Part shown: positions 19,114 to 26,309 of the stretch, in pieces | How positions within the stretch are numbered: position 1 is the first letter of the stretch | Layout of the letters: each line of letters starts with the position of its first letter | NCBI RefSeq assembly: GCF_042658845.1 | Contig: NZ_JBHSRI010000025.1 | Coordinates: 620,001-684,000, forward strand | DNA: 64,000 nt | Direction: 5' to 3' | Source of the DNA: Paenisporosarcina macmurdoensis | GTDB taxonomy: Bacteria > Bacillota > Bacilli > Bacillales_A > Planococcaceae | The notes under the pieces: model-generated | Databases searched by the model: none | Seen by the model: the letters and a program-made list of their open reading frames with translations, nothing else | What the model was told of the DNA's origin: nothing | Program-made: the position numbers and the translations under genes

Positions 19114-19184
19114 GGGGCCGTAGTTTAACGGGAGAATGACACAATGGCATTGTGTAGGCGGCAGTTCGATTCTGCTCGGCTCCA
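19114..19184 (+). tRNA. tRNA-Ala (anticodon GGC), divergent
   Basis: A 71-nt cloverleaf: acceptor GGGGCCG / CGGCTCC with a G3-U70 wobble (the alanine identity element), D-arm GTTT-AACGGGA-GAAT (two wobbles), perfect anticodon stem ACACA/TGTGT with loop ATGGCAT (GGC at 34-36), four-base variable region and T-loop TTCGATT. Discriminator is A; CCA is not encoded (TAC follows), unlike most Bacillales tRNAs. The D-arm is unusual, so activity is uncertain. A terminator follows 60 bp later. Confidence 0.7.
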
Positions 19185-19243
19185 TACCTTTTCTTCACTC
19201 AAATTTCAACTTGTGCAAACTTAAAACTTGAATGAAGAACTAC

Positions 19244-19285
19244 TAGCACTTTCACTATTTCAGAATAGTGAAAGTGCTATTTTTA
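19244..19285 (+). terminator. Terminator after the tRNA gene
   Basis: Perfect stem TAGCACTTTCACTATT with its complement across a TCAG-type loop, followed by TTTTTAT. Confidence 0.88.
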
Positions 19286-19489
19286 TGTCATTAAATATGG
19301 AGAAATTAATCCGTTTTGTCCTATTATCGGACCGTGTTCAACACCAATTTGTAGAGCTGGTTTTTTTAAAGGTAAAGAAAATATTGACTAAAAAGTGAAT
19401 TATTTTGAAATTCGAATCGTTTTTTCTCTCTTTTATCCCTTAAAGACGAACATTAAATAGTTATTTAGAACTTAATATTCACCTTTCTG

Positions 19490-19518
19490 TTGAATGTCTT
19501 TTATAAGTTTGTTATATT
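19490..19518 (+). promoter_or_regulatory. Sigma-A promoter of the riboswitch-nucleosidase unit
   Basis: TTGAAT and TATATT separated by 17 bp, ending 26 bp before the aptamer. Confidence 0.7.
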
Positions 19519-19544
19519 ATCAACATAATAATATTAATAACAGT

Positions 19545-19615
19545 ACTCGTATATGCTCAGTAATATGGTCTGAGCGTTTCTACTTAGTTCCCGATGAAAG
19601 AACTGGACTACGAGT
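19545..19615 (+). promoter_or_regulatory. Purine riboswitch aptamer, guanine class
   Basis: P1 is ACTCGTA / TACGAGT, P2 GCTCAG / CTGAGC and P3 AGTTC / GAACT. The joining strands carry the conserved TAATATGG, GTTTCTAC and GACTA; the C in GACTA is the Watson-Crick reader of guanine (adenine riboswitches have U). The aptamer controls the nucleosidase gene through a terminator about 95 nt downstream. Confidence 0.92.
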
Positions 19616-19709
19616 TGAAGTATTCGGTTGTTCGGCATTTTTGCTGTTACCATTTTATGATTAGCATGAGTTCAGTTTTGCTTAATTGTTATTACTTTAA
19701 CTTTCGTAG

Positions 19710-19750
19710 GTCTAGTAGGTAGAAATCATTCTATTTCCTAGACTTTTTTC
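19710..19750 (+). terminator. Riboswitch expression-platform terminator
   Basis: GTCTAG / CTAGAC with inner TAGAA/TTCTA pairing, followed by TTTTTT, ahead of the coding start. Ligand binding is expected to favour this terminator. Confidence 0.8.
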
Positions 19751-19833
19751 TATGGATCAAATCTTCGAGTATATCAAACACCAAGGAGGAAAACGGATTG
19801 AAAGCAACAGCTAGTATAAAGGAGAGATTATTA

Positions 19834-20715
19834 ATGAAAAACAATAGGATGAAAAAATCCGCTTTATTAGGAATTATTGCTTTACTGTTTGTATCGGTAT
19901 TAGCAGGTTGTACTTCAACATCAGAAAAGGATACTGTTCAAGAGAATACTCAAAGACCAATTATGATTCAAGGTCCAATGCCAATAGAAGCTGAAAAATT
20001 TGCTGAGAAGTTAGAAAATGTGAAAGAAGAACAATCTGGGGATTTTGTATTTTACATAGGAACTTTAGACAACTATCCTGTAATTGTTGCAAAAACAGGT
20101 AAGGGAATGGAAAATACAGCAGCTGCTACAGCAGTGGCGATTGAAAAATATAACCCTATAGCAATCATCAATCAAGGAACATCAGGTGGGCATGATCCAG
20201 ATTTAAACGTATTTGATATTGTTTTAGGAAAAAGAACGACAAACTTGGGAGCTTTAAAAACAGGAGATAAGGGCGAAGGCGAAGGCATTGATCCTACTAC
20301 CTGGAAACCTATGGATTTGATGGCTTCTGAAGGAAGTGCAGGAGAAGATCCTAATGCTGAAAAAGCTCGTTTCTACGAGGGAGATAAGGAATTACTCGCA
20401 GCTGCAAATGCAGTTAAAGACAAATATACTGAGGGTAAAATTGTCGAGGGTACAATAGGTTCTGCAGACGTTTGGAATAATGAAGTGGATAGAATCAAAT
20501 GGTTCCACACGAAATATGGCACATCTGTTGAAGAAATGGAGGGTGCAGCGGCAGCACAAATTGCTAAAGCATACGATGTACCATTTTTGGGGATTAGAGT
20601 GCTATCTAATAACAAAACAAATGGTGGTCAATACAACCCAGATACGGCAACCGCATGTCAGGAATATGTTTATGAAGTAGTGAAAAAATATATATCTACA
20701 ATGCCAAGCGAATAA
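19834..20715 (+). CDS. Lipoprotein nucleosidase/phosphorylase (MTA/SAH nucleosidase fold)
   Basis: PNP/UDP-family enzyme of 293 residues carrying a lipoprotein signal (KKSALLGIIALLFVSVLAGC, lipobox LAGC), so it is predicted to sit on the outer face of the membrane. The domain shows VAKTGKGMENTAAA, INQGTSGG, SADVWNN at the position of the catalytic Asp loop, and EEMEGAAAAQ, the ribose-binding Glu motif. It probably cleaves purine nucleosides outside the cell to give a base for uptake, which fits control by a guanine riboswitch. ATG 19834 has AAAGGAGAG; a TTG at 19798 with AAGGAGG is an alternative that would add 12 residues. Flanked by tRNA remnants. Confidence 0.85.
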   Translation: MKNNRMKKSALLGIIALLFVSVLAGCTSTSEKDTVQENTQRPIMIQGPMPIEAEKFAEKLENVKEEQSGDFVFYIGTLDNYPVIVAKTGKGMENTAAATAVAIEKYNPIAIINQGTSGGHDPDLNVFDIVLGKRTTNLGALKTGDKGEGEGIDPTTWKPMDLMASEGSAGEDPNAEKARFYEGDKELLAAANAVKDKYTEGKIVEGTIGSADVWNNEVDRIKWFHTKYGTSVEEMEGAAAAQIAKAYDVPFLGIRVLSNNKTNGGQYNPDTATACQEYVYEVVKKYISTMPSE

Positions 20716-20754
20716 TATAGTAGACCCACATTTACTTCAAACCAAGTAAACAAT

Positions 20755-20805
20755 TGCACAGCTGGAAGTGTGAAGGTCGTCGGTTAGATGCCGAGCTACT
20801 CCATT
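20755..20805 (+). pseudogene. tRNA 3'-half remnant
   Basis: GGTCGTCGGTTAGATGCCGA followed by GCTACTCCA looks like a T-arm (T-loop changed from TTCGAT to TTAGAT) and acceptor 3' strand with encoded CCA. No matching 5' acceptor strand precedes it. It and the 5' remnant at 19046 bracket the tRNA and nucleosidase unit. Confidence 0.55.
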
Positions 20806-20811
20806 ATAGTA

Positions 20812-20850
20812 ATAAACCACTCATATCAATTAATGAGTGGTTTATTTTTT
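20812..20850 (+). terminator. Terminator of the nucleosidase unit
   Basis: ATAAACCACTCAT / ATGAGTGGTTTAT hairpin followed by T-run. Confidence 0.85.
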
Positions 20851-20998
20851 TAGTTTTTCAACCAAAAAATATGACCTTATTTTCATAGCAGTTTAATATA
20901 TCCGGAATTCTCAAGTATTCTTTATTGCTATCAACCCAGTCATATTGTTAGTGGTCTACATATTGTAATTCATATGAATTGAAGAAAGGGAGACTCAT

Positions 20999-21112
20999 TT
21001 GAACGAACACCTAAGAAACATATATAGGTTAATCAATCTTGATCCAAACGCATTTAAGCTTTTGACGTTCTCGAAGCATCACTTTTGCTTGCGGGGAGAA
21101 TTAAATGTCTGA
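20999..21112 (+). CDS. Possible 37-residue ORF overlapping the staygreen gene
   Basis: TTG start preceded by GAAAGGGAG at a good distance; reads MNEHLRNIYRLINLDPNAF and ends at a TGA that overlaps the next ATG by 8 bp. No family recognised. It could be a translated leader peptide or the front of a broken gene; the overlap would couple it to the staygreen gene, which has its own GCGGGGAG site. Confidence 0.35.
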   Translation: MNEHLRNIYRLINLDPNAFKLLTFSKHHFCLRGELNV

Positions 21113-21569
21113 CTTTAATCCACAGAAATTATCAGTGAAACTCATGCCGCCTGCTACTTCCGAACAACCAATAGAAGGAAGGAAATATACGCTCACTCAT
21201 TCTGATATTACTGCTGAATTATTTTTAGATATTGGATATGTGTACAATTATGAGGCTGTTAACTGGAAAATGCGGGATGAAGTGCTGGCGAAATGGAAAA
21301 AAGATAAGCATGGTCGTTTAAATTTAGTAGGAAAGGCATATATAGATGGAGGAGAGTTCGGTGAAAGTGTTTCAGGCATTCGTTTTAACATATTCAAAAA
21401 AGAAATGGAAACTGCACTAAAAGGAATTGTATATGGAGACCTACCATTTTACGATAACTATCCCGACTTGCTTGATGCCCCCATATTTATATATTATGAA
21501 TCAGTTTATCCACAATATCGTCAGATTTATTACTATGGGACACCGCGCCAATATTTAGAGCAAATCTAG
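21105..21569 (+). CDS. Staygreen family protein
   Basis: Protein of 154 residues matching bacterial Staygreen (SGR) homologues: FNPQKLSVKLMPPAT at the N-terminus, YTLTHSDITAELFLDIG, MRDEVLAKW, and the C-terminal APIFIYYESVYPQYRQIYYYG. Plant SGR removes magnesium from chlorophyll a, and some bacterial homologues do so in vitro; the role in a non-photosynthetic Bacillales is unknown. No signal peptide. RBS GGGGAG. Closed by a strong terminator. Confidence 0.85.
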   Translation: MSDFNPQKLSVKLMPPATSEQPIEGRKYTLTHSDITAELFLDIGYVYNYEAVNWKMRDEVLAKWKKDKHGRLNLVGKAYIDGGEFGESVSGIRFNIFKKEMETALKGIVYGDLPFYDNYPDLLDAPIFIYYESVYPQYRQIYYYGTPRQYLEQI

Positions 21570-21583
21570 AATTCAGAGACGTT

Positions 21584-21625
21584 AGCACCTACTTAATCTT
21601 TGTGATTAAATAGGTGCTTTTTGTT
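21584..21625 (+). terminator. Terminator of the staygreen gene
   Basis: AGCACCTA-TTAATC / GATTAA-TAGGTGCT followed by TTTTTG. Confidence 0.85.
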
Positions 21626-21810
21626 TTATGTCGAACTAGCAGACATATTGTCAATTTATGCTGAATTCAAAACAATTCCTTTTCAATGTAAGTTACTTAC
21701 ATTAATATGAAGATTACATCTTATTTTTCAGATTTTTTTATAGTCCTAATCGTCTATTCATAACGAGTTTTATTCTAAGTGGTGGATTAAATTTTTAATT
21801 GGAGTGAAAT

Positions 21811-22356
21811 ATGAAAGAAACTAAAACAAAATTCAAATTCACAAGACTTCAAAAAATCGTTTTAAGTGTCACTGTTTTAGCGTTAATTGGCTATATTGGT
21901 TTTAGTATGTATGGGGAAAACCGTCCTATCATTAAAAAAGACGGAACAATTACAGAAAAAGCAACTGAAGATGGTGGGAAAATTATAATTGTAGATGAAG
22001 GGAAGAAGATACCAGTTGAAGAGGAATTTCCTTTCACTATGAAAGATTCTCAAGTAGCTACCGCCATTCATGCTATGTCTCATCAAAAAATTGAAGCGGA
22101 TGAAAAGTGGGGGTTGCTGCCTTTAACTACAGAACGAGTGGCAAGATTAATGGACGTAATTGAAACCAATAAGAATGATTATAAAAATGCGCGTTTATAT
22201 ATGGGGATTCTTACTCGTTGGTCGGAAAATGATTTCTCACAAATAGACCTTGAACACAATCAAATTTGGGAAAGCCAAGGTGGTACGATTGGAAGAGCAA
22301 CAGGCATTCTTAGCTATGAAGAAGAAGTAAAGTATATTGAACAATATTATGAGTAA
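21811..22356 (+). CDS. Membrane-anchored protein, DUF6241-like
   Basis: Protein of 181 residues with a basic N-terminus and one helix (about 14-34), then an extracytoplasmic region. The core IHAMSHQKIEADEKWGLLPLT...RLMDVIETN and the terminal TGILSYEEEVKYIEQYY match what I recall of DUF6241 proteins of Bacillales. Function unknown. RBS TGGAGTG. Single gene with terminator. Confidence 0.7.
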   Translation: MKETKTKFKFTRLQKIVLSVTVLALIGYIGFSMYGENRPIIKKDGTITEKATEDGGKIIIVDEGKKIPVEEEFPFTMKDSQVATAIHAMSHQKIEADEKWGLLPLTTERVARLMDVIETNKNDYKNARLYMGILTRWSENDFSQIDLEHNQIWESQGGTIGRATGILSYEEEVKYIEQYYE

Positions 22357-22361
22357 AAGAG

Positions 22362-22389
22362 GCACTCACAGATTGTGAATGCTTTTTTT
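22362..22389 (+). terminator. Terminator of the DUF6241-like gene
   Basis: GCA-TCAC / GTGA-TGC imperfect stem followed by TTTTTTT. Confidence 0.7.
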
Positions 22390-22426
22390 GCTGTATTGTA
22401 GTAAAACCATTCCAATTCACTTGATA

Positions 22427-22790
22427 CTATCTGATTGAAAAGGGAAACGATATGGTTACCTGTGTGCCCAATCCAACTTTACTTTGGATGGGATGGATAT
22501 TTTCCCGTGTTGTCGTTCAATAATTTTATACGTAAGCATCAAGCCGAGCCCAAACCCTTTGTCGTTGTTTGAATAGAATGGCTCGCCCAACTTCTGAAAA
22601 TGGTCCTCCGGAATTCCGACCCCATAATCAATACCATTCAGTGCAATCCAATCGCCGTCCGGTCTAATAGTAATGCAGAGTTCCGTCTGCAAACATTGAG
22701 TCAATGCCATTTTGAATAACATTTAAAATTGCTTGTTCAAGTAACCCTTCTTCGCTTCATATAATAGGATCTTTCAAGCCATATTGAATT
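22427..22790 (-). pseudogene. Sensor histidine kinase fragment (HATPase domain)
   Basis: The minus strand encodes pieces of a kinase ATP-binding domain: GLLEQAILNVIQNGIDSM (N box), DYGVGIPEDHFQKLGEPF (G1 and F box), GFGLGLMLTYKIIERQHG (G2) and GTQVTISFPF (C-terminal strand). They lie in different frames: a TGA precedes the first piece, a shift near 22700 separates N box and G1, and another near 22475 separates G2 from the tail. No dimerisation domain, sensor part or response regulator is present, so it is a decayed remnant. Confidence 0.85.
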
Positions 22791-23042
22791 ATGTAGTCAG
22801 TATAATCTTGATTAGAGTTGATCTTGAATAACCACTTATGTAATAGAGTAAGATAGTTGGTATAGAACTAATTAATAGAAGAAATGTTGGTGAAACCCAT
22901 CTCGTAACATGGTACATTAGATTCAAGAAGAGCTTTGTAGAATACGTGAGGCAAGGCTTCATTATAAAAAGGTTGAAGGCAGGCGGGGAGAATAGAATTT
23001 TTAGCATTTTCATTATCAGAAATTCCAAATGTATTAATTACA

Positions 23043-23627
23043 TTGGTTATTGCCTTTACGCTTCATGAATTTATGCATGCGTGGATGGCTTCAGTTTTCG
23101 GGGATGACACAGCAAAGAATGCAGGACGTGTTACGCTGAATCTGCTTAAGCACTTGGATGTATTCGGAACCCTATTAATATTTATCGCAGGAATTGGTTG
23201 GGCTAAACCCGTACCAGTCAATAGTACATACTTTGCAACCAGACGTGTCCAATCCATCATCGTTAGTTTAGTTGGACCTCTTAGCAACTTTGTTTTAGCC
23301 TTTATCGGATTTAGTATTTTTTATTTTATTCCAGTAAACCAATCGTTTGAAGCATTTCTTAACATCTTTGTGACTCTTAATGTAGTACTAGGCGTCTTTA
23401 ATTTATTACCGCTTCCACCGTTAGACGGCTACCGCATTGTATCCAGCTTGTTTCCAACAAACATCCAGATGAAACTTGTGCCTTTAGAAACGTACGGTTC
23501 CATAATATTTTTAGTGGTGATGTTAACGCCAATTGGTGATTTCACCATACTGCCATTTATCAGTAGCAGTATAGGTATAGTTATGAATTCGTTCTACTCA
23601 TTTTATGAATTACTGTTGCCAAATTAA
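23043..23627 (+). CDS. Site-2 protease family protein (M50), start probably lost
   Basis: Membrane metalloprotease with HEFMH (zinc motif) near the N-terminus and NLLPLPPLDGYRI (the NPxxDG-type third ligand) near the end, plus about five helices. The homologous reading begins further upstream, at 22992 (IEFLAFSLSEIPNVLITL), where relatives have MEFLAF but this sequence has ATA instead of ATG, with GGCGGGGAG almost touching it. The first ordinary start is TTG 23043, which has no RBS and removes 17 residues of helix 1. The gene may be poorly translated or a new pseudogene; the remainder is intact to the terminator. Confidence 0.7.
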   Translation: MVIAFTLHEFMHAWMASVFGDDTAKNAGRVTLNLLKHLDVFGTLLIFIAGIGWAKPVPVNSTYFATRRVQSIIVSLVGPLSNFVLAFIGFSIFYFIPVNQSFEAFLNIFVTLNVVLGVFNLLPLPPLDGYRIVSSLFPTNIQMKLVPLETYGSIIFLVVMLTPIGDFTILPFISSSIGIVMNSFYSFYELLLPN

Positions 23628-23647
23628 TAATTCGAATTTTATCATGT

Positions 23648-23680
23648 ACCACTCATGTTTTTTTTATGAGTGGTTTTTTG
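23648..23680 (+). terminator. Terminator of the M50 gene
   Basis: ACCACTCAT / ATGAGTGGT followed by TTTTTT; arm sequence resembles the terminator at 20812. Confidence 0.85.
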
Positions 23681-23710
23681 TTTATAAAGAATTCAGGAGG
23701 GAAGCCGATA

Positions 23711-23840
23711 TGCAAAATTTTTACCATTTTAGCAACCATTTCATTGTTAACGGTGGGAATGATGACCGTCAACCTGTCTAGCACAGTACGTGCGATCAAG
23801 CTAACTCAGATGCCATATAGAAGGATTAACGGAATGGAGT
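23711..23840 (+). pseudogene. Remnant of a secreted-protein gene (frameshifted signal peptide)
   Basis: An AGGAGG site precedes ATG 23711, but that frame stops after 23 codons. One frame over, starting right after the ATG, the sequence reads KIFTILATISLLTVGMMTV followed by an A-x-A-like region, a typical signal peptide, and ends at a TAG near 23840. A one-base insertion near 23714 explains both. The 337-bp gap before the amidase contains nothing else recognisable; the signal peptide may once have belonged to an exported protein ahead of the amidase domain. Confidence 0.6.
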
Positions 23841-23964
23841 AGACAGTAATTACGAATCCATACCCCTCACATTAATACACCAAATACACTCCTACTCACT
23901 AACAGACAATCCATTCTTCTAATTCATTCGATTGTTACATAATCTCTCTTGAGGGGGAATTTAC

Positions 23965-24450
23965 ATGTACAATCGCCAGGCAGCTGTTCAATATGCAAAT
24001 ACATGGTGGAATTCAAATAATCCTGCGTATCCGATCTTTGACGATGATTGCACGAATTATATCTCGCAGTGCTTAAGGGCAGGGGGAGCACCTATGCGCG
24101 GCTATCCCACACGTGATAAAGGGTGGTGGATAGGCGGAGGTACTTGGAGTTTTAGTTGGAGCACCTCACACTCACTTCGTTGGTACTTGGATACGTCAAC
24201 GGTTGGTTTGCAAGCTACTAAAGTAGCGAATGCCAGTGATCTGCAATTAGGAGATGTCATTAGCTATGATTTTCAAAATGATGGCCGTTTTGACCATACC
24301 ACAATTGTAACGGGGTTTAACGGGAGGGAACCGCTAGTAAATGCGCATACAGCTAGTAGTCGGCAAAGAGATTGGCGATATACGTCATCTCCAGCTTTTT
24401 TAGATGAAACAAGGTATATTTTCTTCCACATTAAAGATTCATTTACATGA
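23965..24450 (+). CDS. Amidase_6 domain protein
   Basis: Protein of 161 residues that is nearly all Amidase_6 domain: YNRQAAVQYANTWWNS, DDDCTNYISQCLRAGGAPM (predicted nucleophile Cys), WSTSHSLRWYL, and a candidate His in DHTTIVTGF with VNAHTAS. The fold is NlpC/P60-like and the family is thought to act on amide bonds, possibly in the cell wall. No signal peptide is present, although one lies broken just upstream. ATG 23965 follows GAGGGGGAA. Confidence 0.85.
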   Translation: MYNRQAAVQYANTWWNSNNPAYPIFDDDCTNYISQCLRAGGAPMRGYPTRDKGWWIGGGTWSFSWSTSHSLRWYLDTSTVGLQATKVANASDLQLGDVISYDFQNDGRFDHTTIVTGFNGREPLVNAHTASSRQRDWRYTSSPAFLDETRYIFFHIKDSFT

Positions 24451-24452
24451 AA

Positions 24453-24487
24453 AAACCCTTGGGTTACCAAGGGTTTCACTTGTTTTT
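24453..24487 (+). terminator. Terminator of the amidase gene
   Basis: AAACCCTTGG / CCAAGGGTTT across GTTA, followed by a T-rich tract; lies between convergent genes. Confidence 0.8.
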
Positions 24488-24506
24488 ATAATAAAAACGT
24501 TAAAAA

Positions 24507-25367
24507 TTAGTCTTCTGCAGGTACATGCCACATTGCTGCGATTGTGCCCTCGCCAGCATGGACAGCAAGAACAGAGCTGATTTCACCGACGCGTACTTCT
24601 AGATTTGGTACTTTTGCTTGAATTAAGTTTTTCAATTCTTCCGCTTGAGCCAACACATTACCTTGCATAAGATCAATTGAACGAACGCCGTCTTTTTCGT
24701 AAGCATCAACGGCTTTATCAACTAAATAGTTAAGTGCTTTCTTTTGAGAACGTACTTTATCAAGTGCTTTTAATTCGCCAATTTCATTTAAATGAATAAT
24801 TGGCTTAACTTGCAATAAGCTTCCTAAGAAAAATTGAACGCCACTCATGCGTCCGCCTTTATATAGCTGGTTTAAATTGCCGATTAGGATGTAGTTTCGT
24901 AAGTTTTTCACTTCGCCACGCAGTTTTTCTGCAATTTCTTGCAAATTCATGCCACGATCCTGTAGGAAAAGTCCACGCTCTACAAGTTTTGTAATCCCAG
25001 ATGATAAAGCAAGTGAGTCCACACATTCCATTTGAACTTCAGCAATTTCTGCACCTGATTTAGATGAAGACATAGTTCCGCTTAATTTTGAAGAAACATG
25101 TACGGCTAAAATCGCTTCGTAATCTTCGCTGATTTTTTCGTACAGTTTGGCAAATTCACCTGCAGCTGGTTGTGACGTTTTTGGGAATTCATCGGCATTA
25201 CGAATACGATCGTAAAGTTGTTCGGATGTTAAATCGACTCCATCCGCGTATTGTTCTTGTCCAAAATGAATGGCTAATGGTACAACATGTACATCAGGGT
25301 GGGCAGCAAGAATATCACTAACATAAGCGGTACTATCAACTACCCAAGCAATTGGTTTCTTTGTCAT
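24507..25367 (-). CDS. DegV family fatty-acid-binding protein
   Basis: Two-domain DegV (FakB-type) protein of 286 residues. WVVDSTAYVS at the N-terminus, KTSQPAAGEF, SSKLSGTMSSS (lipid head-group binding) and MHDLA-less middle NYILIGNLNQLYKGGRM are recognisable. FakB proteins present fatty acids to the kinase FakA; no fakA is near. ATG 25367 has AGGGTG upstream; a TTG directly before it (25370) is possible. Single gene. Confidence 0.92.
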   Translation of the reverse strand: MTKKPIAWVVDSTAYVSDILAAHPDVHVVPLAIHFGQEQYADGVDLTSEQLYDRIRNADEFPKTSQPAAGEFAKLYEKISEDYEAILAVHVSSKLSGTMSSSKSGAEIAEVQMECVDSLALSSGITKLVERGLFLQDRGMNLQEIAEKLRGEVKNLRNYILIGNLNQLYKGGRMSGVQFFLGSLLQVKPIIHLNEIGELKALDKVRSQKKALNYLVDKAVDAYEKDGVRSIDLMQGNVLAQAEELKNLIQAKVPNLEVRVGEISSVLAVHAGEGTIAAMWHVPAED

Positions 25368-25484
25368 CAACTTAACACCCTATCTTTATTTAAGAATTTT
25401 GATTATTTAATATTATACCATCAAAAGTATTATATCGCGATGGTCTTAGGTTTTAAAAGAAATAAAGCTATTCCAATAATAATG

Positions 25485-26054
25485 TTAAGAGCGTTTCCAT
25501 TTTTGTTCACCAAAGGATTGTTGGAAGTCAAAACGGTGTCGATACATAATTAATATAATCGCAACAATAATGGGCCATGCACGTTGAACTTCATTAAAAT
25601 AGAACACTGATCCAATATACGCTAAATAAGCGAAAATCATGCTGAGTGTGGCACTTCGAATGAATGGAATAACAAGGAAAAACGCAACACTGAAAGCAAT
25701 CGCAAATAGTAGATTAAATGTCAGTCCAATCCCTACAAAAGTCGCGATCCCTTTACCGCCTCTACCTTTTAACCAGATTGGAAACATATGACCACAAATT
25801 ACGAGTAGACCACCAAGTGCAACTGCCCATTCTGGATAGCCGAAATAGCGTCCTGCAAGAATAACGATGACTCCCTTTAGAGCATCACCCAAAAATGTCA
25901 GTAGGAATGCACCTTTTCCAATCACCGCTCCTGCATTACGAGCACCTAAGTTACCACTACGATGATCGCGTAAATCAGTTTTATATAATTTCCCAACCCA
26001 CCAAGCTGTTAGGACATTGCCGAGTAAAAAGGACGCGATGAAATAAACAATCAT
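25485..26054 (-). CDS. Divergent PlsY-like acyl-phosphate:glycerol-3-phosphate acyltransferase paralogue
   Basis: Membrane protein of 189 residues with about five helices. Motif 1 reads SGNLGARNAG instead of SGNPGxTNxxR, and motif 3 near the C-terminus (YRHRFDF) lacks the usual ENI segment, while motif 2 (GHMFPIWLKGRGGKGIAT) is nearly canonical. PlsY makes lysophosphatidic acid from acyl-phosphate; the changes suggest a paralogue with altered or lost activity rather than the housekeeping enzyme. ATG 26054 has GGGGGT at a good distance; ATG 26072 has a weak site. Confidence 0.82.
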   Translation of the reverse strand: MIVYFIASFLLGNVLTAWWVGKLYKTDLRDHRSGNLGARNAGAVIGKGAFLLTFLGDALKGVIVILAGRYFGYPEWAVALGGLLVICGHMFPIWLKGRGGKGIATFVGIGLTFNLLFAIAFSVAFFLVIPFIRSATLSMIFAYLAYIGSVFYFNEVQRAWPIIVAIILIMYRHRFDFQQSFGEQKWKRS

Positions 26055-26140
26055 GCGATACCCCCAGTTCATACTTTCTTTCTATTATGAAGGAAAGGAA
26101 GCATTAGGGGAATAACCAAATATAATTAGGAGGAAATTGG

Positions 26141-26241
26141 ATAGTTGCGACAATAACAGTTAAAGTTGCGACAATAACGTGAAAAGTTGCGACGATAACC
26201 AATAAAGTTGCGACAATAACATGAAAAGTTACGACGATATC
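26141..26241. repeat. Phased 21-nt repeat array, core type III (AGTTGCGACAATAAC)
   Basis: Five cores at 26143, 26164, 26185, 26206 and 26227, exact 21-nt step; 15 conserved then 6 variable bases. Lies between the PlsY-like start and the cyclase terminator. A related core occurs inverted at 53487-53595. Confidence 0.93.
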
Positions 26242-26271
26242 TCTATTCGCTCAGGAGAATCATTTCATGCC

Positions 26272-26302
26272 AATAAAAAAGCCTACGATTTTTCGTCGTA
26301 GG
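26272..26302 (-). terminator. Terminator of the HD-GYP/cyclase operon
   Basis: On the minus strand GCCTACGA pairs with TCGTAGGC and is followed by TTTTTTATTGG. Confidence 0.85.
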
Positions 26303-26309
26303 CCACCAA

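Noticed and set aside
22789..23028. 79-residue minus-strand open frame
   Set aside because: No RBS or family features; it overlaps the decayed kinase edge and the upstream part of the M50 homology on the other strand.
19046..24450. Integrated prophage or genomic island with attachment sites
   Set aside because: Although tRNA fragments are present, no integrase, structural phage genes or matching direct repeats were seen.
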